Origin: Seiridium cupressi
Taxonomy: Eukaryota; Ascomycota; Sordariomycetes; Amphisphaeriales; Sporocadaceae
NCBI GenBank assembly: GCA_036674765.1
Contig: JARVKI010000036.1
Span: 186,001-250,000 of the forward strand
DNA: 64,000 nucleotides
Direction: 5' to 3'
Both the position numbers and the translations under genes were made by a program. Shown piece by piece: positions 46,742 through 58,700 of the stretch. A model generated the notes under the pieces. The model was not told the origin of the DNA, made no database searches, and was given only the letters and a program-made list of their open reading frames with translations. How positions within the stretch are numbered: position 1 is the stretch's first letter; the number at the start of each line of letters is the position of its first letter.

Positions 46742-48619
46742 ATGGCGAGACTGCAACTCGAGGCACAATGGCATCCCGGCGAGGAGGAGATGCATCACCT
46801 GCTCCGTGTGCCGCATGGTGATAATCCAACATATCCAGGTCTAGCACCGCAGTACTACAAGCGCATCGCAAACTCGCCCCTTGTGGCGTTTGGTACGCTC
46901 GACCAGCTAGGGCGCCCGTGGACGACCATATGGGGAGGGGAAGTTGGGTTTTGCAGACCCATCGCACAGGGTGTTCTTGGCGTGAACACCAAGGCGGACT
47001 CGCTCTTTGATCCCGTTGTGCAAGAGACTTTCGCGGTCGCGGCAGAGGGCTCACAAGAAAGAGAGATTGTAGATGAGCAGCTCGTCAAGCCTGAGGGTGG
47101 TAAAGCCATGGCTGCACTATCCATCGATCTAGAAACCCGAGATCGTGTCAAAGTGGCTGGTCGTTTTATTGCCGGTGCTGTTATCAGCCGAACTGACTCG
47201 GGAGTCGGAGAACTGCAGATGGCGATGCAAGTCGAGGAGACGCTGGGGAACTGTCCGAAGTATTTGAGTAAAAAGCACATCACACCACACACTCCGCGCC
47301 CTCAGCTGCTCAGCAAGGACAGCGGCTTGCCTTTACCTCAGGAAGCCGTTGAGGTTCTGCAGAAAGCGGACCTCTTTTTCATCTCATCTAAACATGGGAA
47401 TGGCAACATGGACGTGAACCACCGAGGTGGTCCCCCGGGCTTTATGAGACTGTTCCGCAACGAACCAGGCGCTGTAACACTTGTATATCCTGAGTATTCT
47501 GGCAATCGGCTTTATCAAACTCTTGGGAATTTGCAGAAAGATCCAGTTGCGGGTCTCGTCGTCCCGGATTTCGAAACCGGAAACGTGCTATACGTGACTG
47601 GTCGGACCACAACTCTCATCGGCGATAAAGCAGCGGCATATCTCCCGCGCATCAAGCTGGCGGTCAAAATCGACGTCGACGAAGCTCGCTTTGTCAAAGA
47701 TGGCCTCCCGTTTCGAGGGGACGTGATCGACTACTCACCCTATAACCCGCCAGTGCGTCGTCTTCTCGCTGAACAAGATCCGTCAAGCTCAGACTCTGGT
47801 TCCGAATCGATAGCGACTGCGACTCTGACGAAGCGGGAGATCATCACGCCTACTATTGCACGTTTCACATTTAAACTTACTCACAACACAGCGGTAGATA
47901 AGACAATGAGTACATGGCAACCTGGCCAGCACGTCACGCTCGACTTCGGGCCGGAGTTGGACCACGGATGGAGCCACATGCGCGACGACGACCCCCAAAG
48001 TTTGAATGACGATTTTGTGCGCACCTTCACCATCAGCGCCCCTCCCGATCCCGAGTCGAAAGAATTGGAGATCACCGCCAGGAAGCACGGGCCGGTCACG
48101 GGTTCGTTGTTCCGCTGGAATCTGCGCGTGCCGCTAGAGGTGCCCGTGATAGGATTCGGAGGCAGCGAGGAGTTTAGGTTGCCTGGAGAAAAGCAAGCCC
48201 AGGGGACGAACGATGACACAGAACATATATTTGTTGCGGGAGGCGTGGGGATCACCCCGTTGATGGCTCAAGTAAAGGGCGTACTTGAGGCTAGAACGGC
48301 GAACTTGGCACTATTGTGGAGTCTGAGGGCTGAAGATCTGCCCCTTGCTGTAAGTGTCTTCGATACGATACACGGCTTAGGAAGCGTCACTGTACTATTC
48401 GTGACAGGGCAAGTGACAGAGGAAAGCCACGGTATACTAGAAAATTTGAGAATATTGGGAGTAGGGGTTCAAGATCATAGGATCGGAACAGAGGACTTAT
48501 TGGCGGTGGGCGAGAAGGGCAAGAGAATATATTATTGCTGCACTGGGACAGGGTTGATGACAAATCTGCCTGAGTGGCTGAAAGGCGAGAATATGGTGTT
48601 CGAGAGCTTCAATTACTGA
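46742..48619 (+). CDS. Fused PNPOx-like split-barrel / FAD-NAD(P) oxidoreductase
   Basis: Single exon, 625 residues from the ATG at 46742. An in-frame ATG at 46604 would add 46 residues but lies directly behind a TATAAA, so it is probably outside the mRNA. The N-terminal half has a pyridoxamine-phosphate-oxidase-like flavin-binding barrel (SPLVAFGTLDQLGRPWTTIWGGE, then FFISSKHGNGNMDVNHRGG and VTLVYPEYSGNRLYQTLGN). The C-terminal half (from about 360) is a ferredoxin-reductase-like module: the FAD-domain motif FVRTFTISAPP, the NAD(P)-site motif FVAGGVGITPLMAQ and a final YYCCTGTGLMTNLPEWL. No C-terminal 2Fe-2S Cys cluster is visible. Such fusions probably pass electrons from NAD(P)H through FAD to a flavin or haem partner in the barrel. 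The substrate is unknown. Confidence 0.88.
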   Translation: MARLQLEAQWHPGEEEMHHLLRVPHGDNPTYPGLAPQYYKRIANSPLVAFGTLDQLGRPWTTIWGGEVGFCRPIAQGVLGVNTKADSLFDPVVQETFAVAAEGSQEREIVDEQLVKPEGGKAMAALSIDLETRDRVKVAGRFIAGAVISRTDSGVGELQMAMQVEETLGNCPKYLSKKHITPHTPRPQLLSKDSGLPLPQEAVEVLQKADLFFISSKHGNGNMDVNHRGGPPGFMRLFRNEPGAVTLVYPEYSGNRLYQTLGNLQKDPVAGLVVPDFETGNVLYVTGRTTTLIGDKAAAYLPRIKLAVKIDVDEARFVKDGLPFRGDVIDYSPYNPPVRRLLAEQDPSSSDSGSESIATATLTKREIITPTIARFTFKLTHNTAVDKTMSTWQPGQHVTLDFGPELDHGWSHMRDDDPQSLNDDFVRTFTISAPPDPESKELEITARKHGPVTGSLFRWNLRVPLEVPVIGFGGSEEFRLPGEKQAQGTNDDTEHIFVAGGVGITPLMAQVKGVLEARTANLALLWSLRAEDLPLAVSVFDTIHGLGSVTVLFVTGQVTEESHGILENLRILGVGVQDHRIGTEDLLAVGEKGKRIYYCCTGTGLMTNLPEWLKGENMVFESFNY

Positions 48620-50930
48620 GATAGTTCAGGAATAAATGCTCTTCTTAGGGATATAGAAACTCAGATTTTGTAGACCCATAAAGAAATACCATGAAAGAAA
48701 AATTTTGTAATTGAAGATCTTTATATTACAGGATATGGGGGTTGTTTGTGGCATAAGCTGGTGGCACTTCTTTTTCTATAGGAAAAAACCTTCACGAAAA
48801 GTTTCTATATTCTCCCATACGGCAACTAAGAATGTATTGAGACCTATGTCTTTTATGCTGAGATAGATGAGAACGATACAGAATAAATAAATACAAGGAA
48901 AGGAAGATCGAAGTTTTTCACACACAATAGCAGTTAATTCACTTCCCACAGTCCTTCTTTTCTCCCATTCTTTAACAAGAGGAATCGAATAAAGACAGTA
49001 ACATATCTTAAAATATTATTTCATGGGGAAATATTGTAATTTGTCCTATTGTCTCATACTATCCATACTGTAGGGACTGTAGAATGCTTTGTACTAACTC
49101 AAGGCTTCCACTGGAAACACTAGCAGTGCCTCGTTGGTGTTCAACCGATGTAATAACTGCAAGGCAATAGATCATCCTGATGGCCGAGGAGGACGTGCGT
49201 GAGTAATAAGAGTGTGAAGTACATCCCTTCGTCCTAGGGTCTACAAGCTTAAGGTCCACTAACCCCTGAAAGTTGGGGTTGAAGCTTACAGCTGAACTCA
49301 TAGTGCGCACCCAACCACCAGCAAAACTTAGTGAATCCTCTATGTACTAACCGCCTATGGCTTGCATGCGGGGTACCGTGAACCGGCAAAGTGCATAACT
49401 TACCTTTCGATTCTGGCCTGAACTTTGGACTTCGAATGCATTGGGGGCCCGTAACATTTGTCATGTTCAGCAAAAACTTTGTGTCACTCAGAATGCTTTG
49501 TCCCTGGGCATGATCGGTTCCACCCAGCTTCTTGGAAGTTCTTTGTTCACGATGACTAGGCATTGCCAAACCCAAGTTGAGTATCTTCGAGCGTGCAAAT
49601 GAGACGCTCGGGTGAGTTCGGTGTCCGGGGAGTGAACGGGGCAAATCCCACCTTGTCCTGCAAACGGATATATTTTCCGATGGTCGAGCCGCGGACGAGA
49701 CAGAGAAAAGGGCCCATTGTCTCGTCTCGTGGACGTGCAGATTTTACTGATCCCATGAAGTGGGGCCCACGATGTCTTGGCAGGCGGCTGTCTAAAATGC
49801 TTTCTATGACCCGCCGAACACTCCGGTCCAAGTCCGGTATACGGGATTGACCAAGTAGCAACGGCGTCGGCAAGTCCAAAAGGACGTGGATGACTGCCTA
49901 ACGTAAGTAACGAAAGATTTGACGCAATACACAAGTTCAATGCCATTAAAGGCGACTCGGTAGAAGCTCCTGGCTCGTATTGAACTGGAGGCTTTCACCC
50001 ATCTGAGAACTTGTTGGAAGGCTGGGGCTATGCGGGTGTTCAGAAGGTTGCTGTCAACTTTCAGTCATGCCGCGCGTCCTACGTCTTTTCTCGGAGATGG
50101 AGGATGACCTTCCATTGTGATGTTGGAACAAGACATACGGTCGTCTTGACTGGTATGGACATTGTATCTGGAAAGATGGCTGGGATATGGCCAAAGATGG
50201 CTATAAGCTATAGGCAGGCGACTAATTAGTATTCAATGACTGATATACATGCTGTAACCAGCCCATCTGGTACGGGTCTCCCATCTGAAAACACAATGAG
50301 ACCTTGCTCTGTGTTTCAGTATGGGCCAATAATCAAACCAAATGTCGCTATTGCCTAGCATGCTGCTGATTTCAAAGGTATCCTTGTAGGTTGCCTGGCG
50401 CCACAGTGACTTACACAGAGGGTAGGTAGCGTCCAGGCGCTGAATTGGTGGGCGTGGGGTCCCATGGTCCTACGCCCGGACAGACGCGATCTACAATGTA
50501 CAGTACATGTGCCGACCGTCTATCAGCACGGCACGGGCAAGTCCTTCCATTCCCTTGTATGGTAGTCGACCCCAGCGCTGTCTCTGACATGTTAGTCTAG
50601 AACAATGGACCCTCCTCACTAACCGACCAAACTCTCGTCGCAGCCCGGTTTCCCACTTTCTGCCTGCCATTGCTCATTTACTAACCTACTTACATTGTTT
50701 CTCGTCCCTCTGTGCACCAGTAACCAAACCGACACACATGATACTCTGAGCACCAGCAGCACAGTCTTGGTCCCTCGCGCCTCGGAAGAGACCCAATCCC
50801 GGGTCCCAGCTTATCTTATCTGAGTCACTGGCCTCGGCGCTGGCCCCTCCAGCCGAAATCGTCATTGCTCACTAATTCACTCGCTCGGCCTGGCAACCCA
50901 CAGCGGTGCCCCGTCCAACGCATCGTCGCC
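48620..50930. other. 2.3 kb spacer before the NMNAT gene
   Basis: AT-rich to about 49,050 (3' UTR of the oxidoreductase gene and beyond), then more GC-balanced. Minus-strand frames at 49249-49644 and 49488-49946 overlap, lack domains and are probably chance. The NMNAT promoter should lie close to 50,930, where the sequence is pyrimidine-rich. No RNA gene was found. Confidence 0.55.
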
Positions 50931-51866
50931 ATGGCCTCGGAAAACGCACAAACAACAGACTCGCAGTCACAACCGCAGTTCCAACCACAGCCACCGTCAC
51001 ACTCAGCAGCAGGCATGCTGCTCGACAATTACCGGTTCCCCGTGCACCGCCTGCAGCTCCACGATGTCGAGCCCGGCAAGACCCCGCTAGTGCTCGTCGC
51101 TTGTGGGAGTTTCTCTCCTACGACCTTCCTCCACCTGCGCATGTTCTCGCTCGCCTACGACTATGTCAAGGCGAACACGAACTTCCAAGTAGTTGGCGCA
51201 TACCTCTCGCCCGTCAGCGACGCCTACAAAAAGGTCGGCCTGGCCCCGGCGCACCACAGAATACGCATGGCCGAGCTAGCCGTGCAGAGGAGGACGAGGA
51301 CGGCGGACTGCCTCATGGTGGATCCCTGGGAGGCCATTCATGCCGAGTACATGTAAGCTCTTGCCGGACTACCGTGCCATGTCAAGCATCTGTCGGGATA
51401 ATTGCTAACACGCATCAAAAGGCCTACCGCAAAGGTATTGGACCACTTCGAGCACGAGTTGAACGACCACCTCGGCGGCGTCGAGGACACCAATGGCATC
51501 AAGCACCCTGTGAGGATTGCTCTCCTCGCTGGCGCAGATCTCATCCAGACCATGAGCACCCCGGGTGTATGGAGCCAAGAAGACTTGGCACATATTCTTG
51601 GCAAGTACGGTGCCTTCGTCATTGAGCGAGCCGGTACCGACTTCCAGGAGGCCGTGGGAAATCTCAAGGAGTGGGAGAATAACATTTATTACATCCCACA
51701 GACTGTCTCCAATGACGTTTCCTCCACCAGAGTCAGACTACTGTCAAAGAGGCGTATGAATATAGACTACCTCGTGCCAACCGAGGTGGTAAATTACATC
51801 AGCCAACATGGCCTATACCAGGATGAGGACGGGTCGGTCACTGGCAAGCTCAAGGACAAGGCCTGA
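50931..51866 (+). CDS. nma1: Nicotinamide/nicotinate mononucleotide adenylyltransferase (NMNAT)
   Basis: Two exons, 50931-51352 and 51422-51866, with a 69-nt intron whose junction rebuilds a Met codon (AT|G); 288 residues. The ATG has context CGCCATGG. A Gln/Pro-rich N-terminus (about 1-30) precedes a Rossmann-like nucleotidyltransferase domain. The first motif is GSFSPTTFLHLRMF near 58; the (T/H)xxH-type His that binds ATP phosphate is in TTFLHLRM. AGADLIQTM near 180 and the ISSTRVR-like motif NDVSSTRVR near 238 complete the fold. The enzyme joins NMN or NaMN to ATP to make NAD or deamido-NAD, the last common step of NAD synthesis. Yeast paralogues are Nma1 and Nma2. Confidence 0.95.
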
Positions 51867-53339
51867 GAACACTGCGGTCAAAAATTGCGGCAGTCTAGCG
51901 ACGACTGTTACGAGGCTTCGCTTGAAAGAGCATCTTAAGCTTCAGCTCTGCAGAGCTGCCAACGGTGTTTGGGAGATTATTGGATCAGACACACCGTTCG
52001 AGAAAAAGGATGCCTCTAACACTCTGCATCATGAACAGGTAGTTTCTACGAATACTGCCCGTTTCGATGGATGAATTTCTGAGATAGAACAAACGGGCGT
52101 TGAGGGTGATTGGACATGCTTAAGAGAACATTTCTCACTCATCGCAATGAGACGAGAGAAGCGGCAACTGATTTCACAGCGATATCAAAATCGTTTGCGG
52201 TATGGGTGCACTTTCGTTTACATCCTCTAGGCCTGGATGTGTTCAGATTTTTAGAAAGCCCATTATTATACCTAGTCGTTATTTGATGCCAATATCGCAC
52301 CAAAACGGCATCATGTTTGAATACTGGAAGAAAGACGTCTCAACAACAACATTTCCTGTCCATATATGTGAACTATAGCGAGAGAGCAAGTGTATGTTTG
52401 TTTTACTGAGAGGGAGGCGTCGATCGTCAACGCGACAGCTGGCCTGGATCTGGCCGAAACAATCATATAGCCTCGGCTACGTGTTGTTGTCGGCATTTAT
52501 ATATAAATCTGGCTTTGAGTGATGTGTACGTCCTGCTCCTGTGCTGTGCTGTGCTGTGCTTGCTGAGCTGTGCAGTGGATAGCAGCGCTGATGGCACAGC
52601 ATTTTGGGTTTCACTCAAAAGGGTCAAGTCCGCCGATGGATGTCGTCATTGTCCCTCAACCTTTGGGTTCCTCAGATTGCAAACTTCCAATCGGATCAGC
52701 CAAGGTAAAAGAATGGACAGCGTTACAGTTTACCATAAACACGTTGCACCTAAGAGCGACTTGTCACTACATGTGCAATGTGCCTGTAGTGGTTGTTGTT
52801 TTAGTGGCTGTTCCAGTGGCTCTAGGCAATGCTTCAGGCCACTCTAGGGCCGCTTAGTTGGGAGGCGAAACCTGCGCAGGTGATGGCTGCCTGGCGTCAG
52901 TCCGCATGATGAGGCTGCCAGCTGCATTACAAGCTCATTCCCGTGTGACATGCTGCCGACATTGTGAGGCTGTTTCTATACACCATCTATTTCTGCTCTT
53001 GTGTGCTCACATGAAAATTAAGAACTCCTGGTTACTTCTGACGATAAAAACACCCGTTTGGAAGAGCTCATATGTTCGGATGAGCGCTATCGCCCCCGTC
53101 CTTCCCGCGATCGGAATCCTAGATGAATGTGCGCCACGCCCAACAAGACTGGATTACGCCACTCGACCTGTTGCCGTAGTCCTGGAAGGAGCGGATTCTG
53201 TGAACCCGTGTTGATGGTAGCGGGGATGAGGAATGTTTAGTTGCTCATGCTAGCTTCCACGATACATTTATTCCCCTTGAGTTATAAACTAGACTCGGCT
53301 ACCTATTCCTATACCACGCCCCGCATTCCGCAGCCCAAT
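51867..53339. other. 1.5 kb spacer between NMNAT and the coiled-coil gene
   Basis: The NMNAT 3' UTR is expected at the start. A short GTGCT tandem repeat lies at 52541-52560. Frames near 52,515-53,214 are short and lack domains; I do not call a gene. Confidence 0.55.
52541..52560. repeat. GTGCT pentanucleotide microsatellite, 4 units
   Basis: Four perfect tandem copies of GTGCT in intergenic DNA. Confidence 0.9.
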
Positions 53340-54556
53340 ATGGATATCTTCATGGACAGTCCTGCCGATAGTGAGGACGGCGGTGGCCTTTTCCTCAATG
53401 ATCTAATGGCCGACAGCCAGATCAGCAACCTAGAACTCTCATCACAAATGTTGGCACATCGGCCTTACACATTATCCACTCCTCCTTCCTCCAGGCCTTC
53501 GTCCGGTCCTTCATATAAAGCTACGCCACCTCGGCCACCAAGCAGACGAGTGGTACCACCACCACCACCACCCCTCGCAAGGAATCACATAGAGGCAGCG
53601 CCAAAAGGTCGTTCCACCACCGCCAGTAGGCACGCCCGCCATGATTCGTCTACCAGTATAGACTCCTGGGATTCGGATGCCGACTTCGTCGACCGGCGAC
53701 AGGTCCCACGCCACCACAATGAGTCGCAGCGAGACTTGGCCGAGCGCATTAGCAACCTGACAAAAACCATCAATGCTAATGCCGCTTTCTGTCTGGAAGT
53801 GTCAGGGAAGATGGTCGAGCTTGCACGTGAGAACAAGCATCTTCTTGATAGCACGAAATCGACGTTGGAGACCTATGTTTGGCAGCCGGCGCTCAAAATC
53901 CCGGGAATCCTGAAGGCATACTATCCGGGTCTTCAGGACGACCTGCAGGACGGCCTAGTGATATTCAGGGAGTACGAAGCACAATTGCGGAGGACTGTAC
54001 AGAATTGTGCCAATGGCCGCGACATGGCAAGGGCGCAGGGCGTCGGGGGCAGCGCCGGCGAAGGGAGCGGTAGGAGGGTCGAGATGAGCAGGCTGAAGGA
54101 TCGACTGGTGGAGCAGGACGCCTTGTTGAGAAATTCAAGTCAACACGTGCAGAGATTGATACGGGAGAGGGAGGCTTTGAAGAAACAACTGCATCAGAAG
54201 AAATGGAGCAGCAGCGGGCAGGACACAGACTTGATGGGCTTGGGCGTATCAGATGCAGAAGATACCGATCTTCCCTATCTACAAAGTGATGGGGAGAATA
54301 ATGAGGGTGGCAAAGAACGGCCTAGCAGTGAAAAGGATATGGCGGCCCTGGCTGATCATCTTAGCGAGATGCGCGTGCTGATGGACCGGCTGGCACTTCA
54401 TGAGGTATGTTGCAGAATATTGTATCAACAGAGAGCAACAGCTGACATATTGAGTAGGCTACAAATTACGAAAGACGGGACTCAAACGCCAGAGGCCATG
54501 ATTCTGGAGATGAGCTTGCGGCCGATGAGGAAGACCCCGAATGGACTTTATTGTGA
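53340..54556 (+). CDS. Coiled-coil protein of unknown function
   Basis: Two exons, 53340-54404 and 54458-54556, with a 53-nt intron (GTATGT..GAGTAG); 387 residues. An unspliced frame continues to 54578 with a different tail. The ATG at 53340 is preferred to the upstream CTG/TTG-type starts. The protein starts with an acidic segment (MDIFMDSPADSEDGGGLF, then NDLMADSQISNLE), then a Pro/Ser-rich region with a run of six or more Pro near 80. A predicted helical region follows at about 150-320 (LAERISNLTKTINANAAF, MVELARENKHLLDSTKSTLE, LKDRLVEQDALLRNSSQHVQRLIREREALKKQL). The tail is acidic and ends in DEEDPEWTLL. I do not recognise the family securely. The layout would fit a cytoskeletal or spindle-pole coiled-coil protein, but that is a guess. 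Confidence 0.72.
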
Positions 54557-55744
54557 TGATATGATCGCTTTTCTTTAATATAGACTGATACCCGGCGTCT
54601 AGGGATGGGTTATTTCGATGTTCTTGCACGACCTTGGTTCCTCCTATGAAGACTCATCCGCAAGACAAACACAGTTAGACAGTTAGATGTATTAGAAGGG
54701 TGTTACGGCGCCGGATCTGGTTGGCATTCTCTTTGTTGTGCACACACTGTTTATGACATCCTTTACACAACCTTTTACGCGGACGGGGCGGAGGTGCCTG
54801 GACAATAGCTCTAGGAAGTATAGTAGTCTGATTCAACCCTCGCTTGAGGCTCAAGTGAACAACGAAGAATTTGTGTTGGAAGACTACGTGTAAGTCCTTT
54901 TGGTGTAGTGAATCTGCCTGCTCTTGTCATTATTCCACACTGTTACAGACCGAGAATGAGCTATGTGCCCAGTGACTTCTACCTACATAGCATCCACGAA
55001 TATTGACGAACGCGATTCACGGCGCCACGATCGCCAATAATGCCAACCTGTAGGAACACATTCCACTTGTGGTGCCGAGTCCCAACGCGTGGTCACGGCT
55101 GACGGCTATGGTCATGGTCGTGTGACGGGCTAATGTAGGCAGGGGTTCCACCCCTGCTCCAAATGTTCCCCAACTCCCAGCCACCCCCAGCTCGCCCTAC
55201 AGTAGGAAGCTCGCAAGCCGGCGCCAGGCCCCAGCCGTTTGCGCTGCTCAAAGTGATGAGTGTATGACGCACGACAGCTCAATCATCTCTATATGCAGTT
55301 ATTAAGTTTATTGTTAAAACATACTTAATCCCGCTTTAGGGGATCCCATCACTTGGGATGTATGGAACGGAATCTTGGGAGAAGCCCTTAATTCATGATT
55401 TTGGCTCGTCTTTAAGTATGAAATGCATGATTGCTATTCACTTTCAAGTCGTAGATCGTATATTCCCAATTTCCATCGTGGTGGACGGCCCCGGTCGGAC
55501 CTTCCTTTAGATAGATTATGACTCTTAGATGCATATACCTGTGCAGCCCGAGCTTCCTCGGCGCTAGGACCGATCCTCCAGGCATAAGCTTGCAGTCATT
55601 CATCATCATCCAAGGCCTTCAAAGTATGTGTTGGATTTATCAGTCAAGTCATGGTGAATAGACGAACATTCTTCAACCATCAATACCCTGGCGCACCGAT
55701 CATTTCATCTTTTGGGGTTGAGGCGCGCTTCACTTACCGAAAAG
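54557..55744. promoter_or_regulatory. Spacer with the promoter of ncr1
   Basis: About 1.2 kb. A 3' UTR for the coiled-coil gene and the promoter of ncr1 are expected. A TATA-like or AT-rich stretch is near 55,295-55,325. A minus-strand frame at 55412-55609 is short and unsupported. Confidence 0.55.
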
Positions 55745-58700
55745 ATGGCGCGACTAGTATCCGTCACTGCAGCAGCTGCGCTGCTGGCAACGACAAGTGC
55801 TGAACTCCTCACGCCGAAACACGAGGCGGGCAGATGTGCCATTCGGGGCCACTGCGGAAAGAAGAGCTTCTTTGGAAAGGAGCTGCCATGTCTCGACAAC
55901 GGCCTGGCCATAGACCAATCAGAAGTAGATGATGACTTCGCGAACGACCTCGAGGCCCTCTGTGGCGCAAAGTGGAAAGACAGCAAGGTCTGTTGCGACC
56001 GCGAGCAGCTCAACTCGCTCAAATCCTCCATGTCAACTCCCAACCAGATCATAGGCTCCTGCCCGGCTTGCAAGGACAACTTCTACAATCTATTCTGCAC
56101 GTTCACCTGCTCGCCCGATCAGTCGCTGTTCGTCAATGTCACGAGGACGCAAGAGAAGAGTGGGAAACAGCAGGTTCTTGAATTGGATCAGCTCATATCC
56201 AAAGACTACGGGACGGGTTTCTACAATAGTTGCAAGGATGTCAAATTCGGCCCTTCCAACTCCAAGGCCATCGACTTCATTGGTGGTGGCGCTTCCAACT
56301 ACACACAACTGTTGAAGTTCTTAGGTGACGAGAAAGCCATCGGATCGCCTTTCCAGATCAATTTCCCGACTTCCTACCCCGAGCCGGATATGGGGCCAAA
56401 GGATATGAAACCCAAGAAATGCAACGATGAGGATCCGTCATACCAATGTTCATGTGTCGACTGCCCGGCTGTATGTCCAGAGCTTCCATCTGTGGAGCGC
56501 AAGGGAAACTGCAAGGTTGGCGTTCTGCCTTGTCTTTCATTCGCCTCCATCTTTACATACAGCATCTTGCTGTTCTCCTTGGTCCTGGTAATCGCAGGAC
56601 ATATCGCTTGGAGGCGACACGCCCGTAAACAGAGTGAACGACTTCATCTGCTGCAAGCAGCTGAAAGCGACGACGATGATGAAGGCGACTTGGTTCGCAA
56701 CGGCGCCATGTATGACAGGCCTCAGAAATACTACAAGATCAACACTTGGTGCGACGCCGCATTCAGCAAGCTTGGACATGTTTGTGCCAGGTTCCCTGCG
56801 ATCACTATCTTCGCCAGTTTGATCGTTGTCATTGTCCTCAGCGTCGGCTGGATCAAGTTTGACGTGGAAAGACAACCCGAGAAACTGTGGGTGAGTCCTA
56901 CATCGGCCGCTGCCCAGGAGAAAGCTTTCTTCGATGAAAACTTTGGCCCTTTCTATCGCGCTGAAAAGGCCTTCTTGGTCAACGATACGGGCGGCCCGGT
57001 CTTGAGTGGCGACGTCATCGAGTGGTGGATGAACCTGGAGAAGGAGGTGAAGCAGCTCAAGAGCCCCAGCTTTGGCGCCGGACTGCAAGATGTCTGCTTC
57101 AAGCCGACTGGTCCTGCCTGTGTGGTCCAATCTGTGGCAGCATACTGGGACAACCTCTATTTCGACAAGGACTCCTGGAGGGAGGACCTCCAGGAATGCG
57201 CCAGATCGCCTGTCAACTGCCGACCTGACTTCGGCCAGCCCATTGAGCCAAACATGGTCCTCGGCGGTTACAAGGGCATTGGTGATATTGTCGATGCTCC
57301 AGCCATGACTGCAACCTGGGTTGTCAGCAACTACCCAGAAGGCAGTTCAGAAATCGAACGTGCCAAGGACTGGGAAGTTGCACTAAAGAACCGCCTTCTA
57401 CAGGCACAAGGCGAAGTAGCTGAGAAATTCGGGCTTCGCTTGTCGTTCTCAACTGAGATCAGCTTGGAAGAGGAGCTGAACAGTTCGACTAACTCCGACG
57501 CCACTATCGTTGTCATCAGTTACATTGTGATGTTCATTTACGCATCGTTGGCTCTAGGCTCCACTAGCATGACCATTCGAGAGCTGATTAGGAATCCAGC
57601 TGTCTGCTTGGTTCAGAGCAAATTCACTCTTGGTTTTGTGGGTATTCTGATCGTCCTCATGTCGATAACCTCATCGATCGGACTGTTTTCCTGGGCCGGT
57701 ATCAAGGCAACTTTGATCATTGCAGAGGTCATCCCCTTCATTGTTCTGGCGGTCGGTGTTGACAACATTTTCCTCATCGTTCACGAATTTGAGCGTGTCA
57801 ACGTTAGCCACCCTGATGCCATGGTTGAAGAGAGAATCGCAAAGGCCTTGGGCCGCATGGGCCCGTCGATTCTGTTCTCTGCTATTACTGAAACCGTTTC
57901 GTTCGCCTTGGGAGCTTTCGTTGGTATGCCCGCTGTCAGGAACTTCGCCATCTATGCTGCTGGAGCAGTCTTCATCAATGCCCTGCTGCAGATGACCCTT
58001 TTCATCTCCGTTCTTTCATACAACCAGATGCGTACAGAGGATCACAGAGCGGATTGCTTCCCTTGTATCCAAGTCAAGGCTGCTCGCATCCACCTCAATG
58101 GCAACGCACCTACCGGGCCACGACCATATGATGTGCCAGAAGAAAGCTGGTTACAGCAGTTCATCAGGAAACATTATGCACCTGCTCTGCTGGGACGAAA
58201 GACTAAAGCTGTCATCATCGTCATCTTTACGGGGCTCCTGGCCGCCGGTATTGCCTTGATACCCGAAGTCAAACTTGGCCTCGATCAGCGAGTCGCTCTG
58301 CCGGACGATTCGTATCTGATCCCCTACTTTGATGATTTGTACGCGTATTTAGACTCTGGCCCACCAGTGTACTTTGTTACGAAGAACTTGAACGCTACAC
58401 AGCGAACACACCAACGAGAGATCTGCTCCCGCTTCACGTCTTGCGATAGATTGTCACTCACCAACATCTTAGAACAGGAGCGCAAGCGCCCTGCCGTCTC
58501 GTACATTGCATCTCCGACCTCCAGCTGGGTAGACGACTTCTTCCTCTGGCTCAACCCCGATTACGATACTTGCTGTATTGAGGGCCGTGAGGCATGCTTT
58601 GCTAACCGCGACCCACCTTGGAACATCACCATGGACGGCATGCCCGAAGGCGACGAGTTTGTTCATTACTTGAAGCGATTCTTGAGCTCGCCCACCGATG

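Noticed and set aside
49488..49946. Minus-strand frame of 152 codons in the NMNAT upstream spacer
   Set aside because: Overlaps other frames on both strands, has no domain or splice pattern, and no neighbour suggests a partner.
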